Shown here in pieces: positions 13,807 to 18,551 of a DNA stretch of 18,551 nucleotides. The first letter of the stretch is position 1, and every line of letters starts with the position of its first letter. The notes below the pieces were generated by a model. The model was not told where the DNA came from. It saw nothing but the letters and a program-made list of their open reading frames with translations, and did not search any database. The position numbers were made by a program, and so were the translations under genes. Source of the DNA: Huintestinicola sp050874005 (lineage in GTDB: Bacteria; Bacillota; Clostridia; Oscillospirales; Ruminococcaceae); contig NZ_JBNMJV010000045.1 in assembly GCF_050874005.1 (NCBI RefSeq), positions 1 through 18,551 on the forward strand, in the 5' to 3' direction.

Positions 13807-15186
13807 TTATTCGCTGCCGAGAGCTTCTATGGGTGTGAGCCTTGAAGCCTTGAAGGCGGGGTAAAATCCGAACAGGGTTCCCGTTATCACCGCAAACACA
13901 AGGGACAATACTCCTGCCAATGCCACAGGCTCCGCTCTTGTTCCCGTAAGCTCCACTGCGGGGATAAGCAGATAGCCGAGGGCTACTCCCACCGCTCCTC
14001 CGAAAAGGGCTATGGCTCCCGCTTCAAGGAGAAATTCTCCGAGGATAACGCCCTTTTTGCAGCCAAGCGCCTTGAGAAGTCCTATCTCTCCCGTCCGCTC
14101 CCTTACCGTTACGAAAAGTACGTTCATAATTCCTATGCCGCCTACTATGAACACTATTGAAGCTACGGCGATAAGCAGGGTCTGTAGAGTATTTGCGGAT
14201 TTCTGAGCCGCTTCCATTTCGCTGCCTGCGTCGGTGACGGTGAATTTGGCATCGGGATAATTCTGGGTAAGCACCGCTTCGATATTCTCCATTACGCTCT
14301 GGACTTCGTTAACGTCCGAGGCAACTGCCGATATTTTCGGCTCGATGCTGTTTCCAAACACGTATTTTTTCGCTGTGGAGTAGGGGAGATATATTGCCTC
14401 GTCGGGGCTTATTCCCGAGGAGACCGTTCCCATTGAGCTGAGAACGCCTATGACCTCGTAATTCTTGCCTTCGATGGAAACATAGTCTCCTGCCGCAAGA
14501 TAGGCGGCGCCGAATATGCTCTGGGCGGTCGTGTAGCCTAAAACGCATACCTTGGAGCAGTCCTCCTCGGCGTCCTCGTCAAAAAAGCTGCCGTACTGTA
14601 CGGTAAGATTTGATATTTCCGCATATTCGGGGGCTACTCCCACCGCTGTATAGGTGGTCTCCTCCTCAAGGTCGCCGCCTTCCACCGAGGCATCGCCGCT
14701 GGCAAGTATGGATATGGACTCTATGCCCGGGACTACGGCGGAAATGTCCTCCACGTCCTCTTCTGTAAGGGTAACGCCGCCTGTCATTGACGGTGCAAAG
14801 GAGCCTTTTCCTCCTCCGCTGCCCGAACGATTGCCGCCGCCTGAGGGTGCTCCGCCGCCGAAGCTTGGCATTCCGCCCCCCGATGGCATTTGTCCGCCTC
14901 CGAAATTCGGCATCCCGCCGCTGTTTCCGCCGCCGGGTGCTCCTCCGAAGCCCTGCATCATACCTTCCATTATGGAGTCGGCGCTTTGTCCTGCGGAGAC
15001 TTCTATTGCGCCTGCGCTGAGGTTCTTGAACTGCTCGGCAACGTCCATTTTGCCCCCCTGTCCCACGGCTATGACAAGCACGATGGTCGCCGAGCCTGCC
15101 ACAATGCCCAGAGAGGTAAGGGCGCATTTTGATTTGCTTGAAAATATGTTTACGAATACCATTCGCAAAAGCTCTGAAAGCCGCAT
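13807..15186 (-). CDS. MacB-like ABC exporter permease
   Basis: A 459-residue membrane protein of the MacB/FtsX fold without its own ATPase domain. One transmembrane helix is at about 22-42, a large extracellular domain spans 43-330, and three further helices lie near 334-358, 385-410 and 422-441. Conserved features are GIVAGSATIVLV, the GGIGIMNVLFVTVRERTGEIGLLKALG stretch (about 350-375), and the ending YPAFKASRLTPIEAL. An insertion of repeated GGG, GMPS and NFGGG units occupies about 75-129 of the extracellular domain. ATG at 15186 follows GGAAGGA. By family it would move a substrate outward (peptide, lipid or drug) with the neighbouring ATPase and membrane-fusion protein; the substrate is unknown. 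Confidence 0.93.
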   Translation of the reverse strand: MRLSELLRMVFVNIFSSKSKCALTSLGIVAGSATIVLVIAVGQGGKMDVAEQFKNLSAGAIEVSAGQSADSIMEGMMQGFGGAPGGGNSGGMPNFGGGQMPSGGGMPSFGGGAPSGGGNRSGSGGGKGSFAPSMTGGVTLTEEDVEDISAVVPGIESISILASGDASVEGGDLEEETTYTAVGVAPEYAEISNLTVQYGSFFDEDAEEDCSKVCVLGYTTAQSIFGAAYLAAGDYVSIEGKNYEVIGVLSSMGTVSSGISPDEAIYLPYSTAKKYVFGNSIEPKISAVASDVNEVQSVMENIEAVLTQNYPDAKFTVTDAGSEMEAAQKSANTLQTLLIAVASIVFIVGGIGIMNVLFVTVRERTGEIGLLKALGCKKGVILGEFLLEAGAIALFGGAVGVALGYLLIPAVELTGTRAEPVALAGVLSLVFAVITGTLFGFYPAFKASRLTPIEALGSE

Positions 15187-15209
15187 ATCAATGTCCTTCC
15201 TTCTTAGGG

Positions 15210-17267
15210 TTATTTGCCTGCAAGCTCTATCTCCGCAAGCACCTTGTCCCCTGCGGAAACGCCTTCGGTGATCTCTACGTATCTGCCGTCGGAAAAGCCT
15301 GTTGTTACCTCTTTTTCGACTATCTGACCGCTTTCATCGTACATCTTTACGTAGGAAACGCCGTCTCTGAATGTGATGGCATTGACATTTGTATACATTA
15401 CATCGCTGACGCCGCCTTCGATAAAGGTTATCTCGCCCGACATTCCTTCACGGACGTTCAGTCCGCTTTCGTCCTCAAGCTTGACGGTGACGGTGTAGGT
15501 GACAGATCCCGAGGAACGGGCAGGCTCGGCGGAAATTGTATCTATATGGCCCTCAAAGGTCTTGTTTTCAAATGCGGTAAGGCTTACGGAGCATTCCATA
15601 TCGGTTTCAAGAGATGTGATATCTTCCTCGGAAACGGAGGCGGAGAGATACCCATATCTCGTGTCAAGAATGGTCAGCAGGCTCATATTCGCCATAACGC
15701 TGTCGCCCTCGGAGATGTTTACAGAAGAGATTATGCCGCCTGCTTCCGCATAGACAACGCCATCGTCGGAAACGCTTTCGCAGAAATCGTTATATTCCTT
15801 CAAAGCTTTGTCATAGCTGTTCTGCGCACGCTCCATATCGTTTTCGAGAGAGGAGACGGTGCGGTCGTAAACTGCCTGTGCGGACTCTGCCTGCGCAAGC
15901 GCCGAATCCGCCTGCTGACGGGCTTTGAGAAGGTCGCTGTCTTCACCTGCGGCTGCTGTTTCGATGGAAAGCTCCGCTTCGGCAATGCTGTCCTCGAGGC
16001 TGTCTATCCTTTCGTCAATGGACTCATCATCATTCTGACCGTAAATTTCGGTGAAATCCGCTTTTTCGTCCTCGTACTGCTCACGGAAATCGGAAACTTC
16101 CTCGTTAAATTCGTCCAGCTGCTTTTTATATGCCTGGGTTATCTTTTCGTGAGCCGAATAGGTTTTTTCCGCTTCGGCTATCCTGTTTTCATATTCCTCT
16201 ATCTTATCGCTTATCTGACTGTCCAGATTTTGGTAATAGCCCGAATACGCAACGTTTGCGGAATTATAGGCAGTACTTGCTTTGTCAAGAGCGGTCTTTG
16301 CCTGAGAAAGCTTTTCGGAAAGACTTGATGATGTGTCTGTGCCCGAGGAGGAGCCGGAAGATGTGTCTGTGCTGCTTGACGAGCTGCTGTCGGAGGTTAC
16401 GGTTATAGTGGAGCTTGAGGTGGATCTTTCGTAATTTTCCTTGGCGGTCTCATATTCCTCAAGAGCCTTGTCATAAGCCGCTTTTGCGTCCTCGTAATTC
16501 TTTTTGAGCTCCGTCAGACGTTCCGAGGTATCGGATATCTTTTCGGTATATTCATCATACTCGCTTTTTATTTCGTCAAGGGCTGCGGAATTTGCGTCGT
16601 CAATTTTCTGATATGACTTGTAAACGCTTTCCATTTCCTTGTACTTTGCTTCATATTCATCAAGTTTATCCTCGTATTTACATAATTCGGCATAGTCGTC
16701 GGGATATGTCTCCTTCATTGCTTTATACTCTTCAAGCTCTTTTTTCAGGCTTTCAAGCTGCTTTTCCGAGGACTGCTTTGAGGCGTTGTTTTTGGTTATG
16801 TACAGGTCGTAGTCGGTCTCGGCGGAGCTTCCGCTCTGCAGAGAGCTTTCAAGGGTCTGCTTTGCTTCAATCAGCTTTGTGCTTTGGTCAAGCTTTGCGG
16901 CTTCAAGCTCAAGCTCTGCTGACTTTACTGCGCTTTCAAGCTCGTATTTTGCTTCTTCGATATCCTCGGGGGAAAGCTTTAACAGAGGGTCGCCTTCTTT
17001 GACGGTGTTTCCCTCTTTTACATAGACCTCCTGCACGTCTGCGGAGCAGGGGAATGTTACATATGTATGCTCGATGGAGACGGTGCCGCTTTCTTCGGCG
17101 CCTACGGTTATATCTCCTTTTGAGACATTGTATTCACGATAGCTTGTTTCTCCTTCGCTGTCTGCGGAGGCGGACGCTCCCGCAAATACCGCCGCTCCCG
17201 CTCCTGCTGCAAGAAGAACGGCTGCTGCGGCTATGATAGGCTTTTTATGGCTTGTTTTTGTTTTCAC
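15210..17267 (-). CDS. MacA/HlyD-like membrane-fusion protein with very long coiled coil
   Basis: A 685-residue adaptor (typical MacA/YknX proteins have about 370-400). The GTG at 17267 is preferred because AAGGAAAGG is 9 bases upstream and the protein then starts with basic residues and one membrane anchor (IIAAAAVLLAAGAGAAVFAG, 11-30). An in-frame TTG lies at 17309. The first half of the biotinyl/lipoyl-like domain is at 48-100 (VYVKEGNTVKEGDPLLKL) and the second at 503-535 (GGIISSVNISEGDSVMANMSL). Between them lie about 400 mostly heptad-like, Glu/Lys-rich residues. Their midpoint (281-316) is an almost pure Ser/Thr stretch. Beta-barrel and membrane-proximal domains follow (536-685). First gene of the exporter operon, 23 bases before the permease. 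Confidence 0.9.
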   Translation of the reverse strand: MKTKTSHKKPIIAAAAVLLAAGAGAAVFAGASASADSEGETSYREYNVSKGDITVGAEESGTVSIEHTYVTFPCSADVQEVYVKEGNTVKEGDPLLKLSPEDIEEAKYELESAVKSAELELEAAKLDQSTKLIEAKQTLESSLQSGSSAETDYDLYITKNNASKQSSEKQLESLKKELEEYKAMKETYPDDYAELCKYEDKLDEYEAKYKEMESVYKSYQKIDDANSAALDEIKSEYDEYTEKISDTSERLTELKKNYEDAKAAYDKALEEYETAKENYERSTSSSTITVTSDSSSSSSTDTSSGSSSGTDTSSSLSEKLSQAKTALDKASTAYNSANVAYSGYYQNLDSQISDKIEEYENRIAEAEKTYSAHEKITQAYKKQLDEFNEEVSDFREQYEDEKADFTEIYGQNDDESIDERIDSLEDSIAEAELSIETAAAGEDSDLLKARQQADSALAQAESAQAVYDRTVSSLENDMERAQNSYDKALKEYNDFCESVSDDGVVYAEAGGIISSVNISEGDSVMANMSLLTILDTRYGYLSASVSEEDITSLETDMECSVSLTAFENKTFEGHIDTISAEPARSSGSVTYTVTVKLEDESGLNVREGMSGEITFIEGGVSDVMYTNVNAITFRDGVSYVKMYDESGQIVEKEVTTGFSDGRYVEITEGVSAGDKVLAEIELAGK

Positions 17268-17291
17268 GGCTATCTTCCTTTCCTTGATATG

Positions 17292-17329
17292 CTTAAATGA
17301 TAACCGCAAAAGCTTAAATCTACCTTAAA
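17292..17329 (-). promoter_or_regulatory. In-phase TTTAAG boxes and promoter region of the exporter operon
   Basis: On the - strand TTTAAG occurs at 17324-17329, 17313-17318 and 17292-17297, with spacings of 11 and 21 bases (one and two helical turns). A possible -10, TATCAT (17298-17303), has the upstream boxes at its -35 place. Tandem 11-base-period repeats overlapping a poor -35 are typical of activation by OmpR/PhoB-type response regulators. Both promoter and regulator are inference. Confidence 0.4.
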
Positions 17330-17360
17330 GCTTTCAGCTTTTCACCAAACTTTCATAAAC

Positions 17361-17398
17361 AAAAAAGCAGCACTATCGGAAATGCCCGATAATGCTGC
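17361..17398 (-). terminator. Intrinsic terminator of the right-end lipoprotein gene
   Basis: A 13-bp stem (17367-17379 with 17386-17398, one G-T pair) with a 6-base loop is followed on the - strand by six T (17361-17366). It separates the lipoprotein gene at 17421-18317 from the exporter operon. Confidence 0.9.
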
Positions 17399-17420
17399 GA
17401 TGTGACATATTATACTATGT

Positions 17421-18317
17421 TTAGTTTTTCTGTGCGCTGACGGTAACTTCCGTGCTGTCGGAGGTTACTTCGATGTAAACAGACTGCTCTGCTTCAAGTT
17501 CTATGGTAAGCTCAAAGCCGCCCTCGGTATTTTCGGAAACATCTAAGGTCTCTGCAAAGCTTGATGAGTCATAAACAGCAGCTGTATCGTGTCCGCCGCT
17601 TTCAGAGCGGAATGTATAGGAGCCTGCTTCGGGAGCGGTGAAACGGCAGAACATTACGTCTGTATCCTCGCCGTATGTCATAACTGCGGGAGTATCAAGG
17701 GTGACTTCCGCCATATTTTCGTTCATCATATTGCCCATAATTTCTCCGAAGGACTGCTCAAGAAGGCTTTTGCTCATTGATTCTTCGATCTTCGGGCTGC
17801 CCTCCTTGGCAAAGTACATATTCATAGCCTCTTCTTCAAAGAAAATATCGGTTCTGATAAGGTCGGTGTCCTCAGCGGTGAATTCCAGCCTGTCGGCTCC
17901 CAGTGTTTCCTCGTCGCCCGTAATTGTGATGCCGCTGCCTGAAACTGTCCATTCGGCGGAAGCTGTCTCGCCGTATGCATTGATATCAACAACTCCGCTG
18001 TCCTTTATATCCAGAACAAAGGAGTTTTCATCGGTAAGACCCGTGACCTCCATATCCTTCAGAGACATTGCAAGGGTCATACCTTCGGAGGTCATATCTG
18101 TTCTGATAAAATACCATTTTCCTATGTAGGAAAAATCTGACGTTTCGGCTGCAGCAGCGCTTTCCGCTGTTTCGGAAGATGCGGCTTCGGCAGAGGTCTC
18201 CGATGAAACGGTCTCGCTTACGGCTTCGGAAACAGTGGCGTCCTCCTGCTTATTTGAGCAGGCAGCAAGGGAAAATGCCATTAAAATTGCGGTTATTGCA
18301 GAAAGGTATTTTTTCAT
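17421..18317 (-). CDS. Two-domain lipoprotein of unknown function
   Basis: A 298-residue secreted lipoprotein: MKKYLSAITAILMAFSLAAC with lipidated Cys20, then a Ser/Glu/Ala-rich linker (about 24-60). A first domain beginning IGKWYFIRTD (65-74) looks like a small lipocalin-like beta-barrel (to about 185). A second beta-sandwich (about 204-298) contains FTAPEAGSYTFRSE and VYIEVTSDS, in the style of bacterial pre-peptidase C-terminal domains. ATG at 18317 follows GAAAGG. It has its own promoter and terminator, so co-regulation with the exporter is not implied. I do not recognise a specific family and assign no function; domain names are by resemblance only. Confidence 0.8.
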   Translation of the reverse strand: MKKYLSAITAILMAFSLAACSNKQEDATVSEAVSETVSSETSAEAASSETAESAAAAETSDFSYIGKWYFIRTDMTSEGMTLAMSLKDMEVTGLTDENSFVLDIKDSGVVDINAYGETASAEWTVSGSGITITGDEETLGADRLEFTAEDTDLIRTDIFFEEEAMNMYFAKEGSPKIEESMSKSLLEQSFGEIMGNMMNENMAEVTLDTPAVMTYGEDTDVMFCRFTAPEAGSYTFRSESGGHDTAAVYDSSSFAETLDVSENTEGGFELTIELEAEQSVYIEVTSDSTEVTVSAQKN

Positions 18318-18341
18318 AATTTCAGCCTTTCAATTTGTATT

Positions 18342-18358
18342 TTCACATAATCTGTGAA
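18342..18358. promoter_or_regulatory. Inverted repeat in the lipoprotein gene leader
   Basis: TTCACA (18342-18347) and TGTGAA (18353-18358) form a perfect 6-base inverted repeat with a 5-base spacer, just downstream of the predicted start point. It could be an operator or a small hairpin; nothing shows which. Confidence 0.35.
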
Positions 18359-18368
18359 TTATCTTGAT

Positions 18369-18397
18369 ATTTTAACATATATAACTTGCTTTGTCAA
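18369..18397 (-). promoter_or_regulatory. Sigma-A promoter of the right-end lipoprotein gene
   Basis: On the - strand a perfect TTGACA (18392-18397) and TAAAAT (18369-18374) are 17 bases apart; the start would be near 18362. The remaining bases to the window end (18398-18551) show no gene or structure that I can support. Confidence 0.8.
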
Positions 18398-18551
18398 TGG
18401 TTATTGGTATTTTAAGTTTCCCCAAAATTCAGCCGAGAAACCTCATAACAGGAAAACAAAGATAATTGCCCATCGTTTTGCGGCAAGGCAAAGAACCTCC
18501 CGATTCCTGATTTAACAGTCTTTAATATCTCAAAAATACCGTATGCAACAG

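Noticed and set aside
14654..15271. Pro-rich + strand open frame opposite the permease gene
   Set aside because: It mirrors the Gly-rich codons (GGx read as xCC) of the permease tract and has no independent support.
15129..16328. Long + strand open frame (399 codons) opposite the membrane-fusion protein gene
   Set aside because: It is antisense to a clear HlyD/MacA-type gene whose codon use keeps the opposite strand open; it has no recognisable domain and no credible ribosome site.

Overview
The window looks like chromosomal DNA of an anaerobic, Gram-positive Clostridia-type bacterium, probably Oscillospiraceae/Ruminococcus-like. The evidence is a moderate-GC coding style with AT-rich intergenic DNA, Bacillota-type lipoproteins with Ser/Thr/Glu-rich linkers, binding-protein-dependent sugar importers lacking their own ATPase, a YtrA-type GntR regulator, and near-consensus sigma-A promoters. 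The genus is a guess. I see no rRNA, tRNA, CRISPR array or transposase.

Left part (1-5311, + strand): a palindromic repeat and the terminator of a gene outside the window precede a five-gene carbohydrate operon. It encodes a UgpB-like lipoprotein, two MalF/MalG-type permeases, a xylose-isomerase-like TIM-barrel enzyme and a HAD phosphatase. A hairpin after the binding-protein gene probably lowers expression of the rest. No ATPase is encoded, so a shared MsmK/UgpC-type ATPase elsewhere must be assumed.

Breakpoint (about 5340-7150): a LytTR-family response regulator (+) keeps its receiver but has lost its DNA-binding domain. A YtrA-type GntR/ABC-ATPase operon (-) keeps only the first ~10 codons of its third gene. 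The two remnants meet head-on near 5785-5800, which looks like a deletion or rearrangement scar (or an assembly join). Regulatory DNA on both sides survives: LytTR-like direct repeats before the response regulator, and a 30-bp inverted-repeat operator at the start point of a perfect-consensus promoter before gntR.

Middle (7219-12508): guaA (-), with its own promoter and terminator; a GNAT acetyltransferase (+) with a perfect-consensus promoter; and a thiazole-synthesis operon thiS-thiG-thiH-tenI (-). The thi operon has its own promoter and a short leader with a strong terminator-like hairpin. I could not recognise a TPP riboswitch in that leader.

Right part (12516-18317, - strand): a MacAB-like exporter operon of unusual make-up. 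It encodes a 685-residue membrane-fusion protein with a very long coiled coil, a MacB-like permease with a Gly/Met/Pro-rich extracellular segment, a small lipoprotein with a similar low-complexity segment, and a LolD/MacB-type ATPase. In-phase TTTAAG boxes suggest control by an OmpR-type regulator. A separate two-domain lipoprotein gene with its own promoter and terminator lies at the right end.
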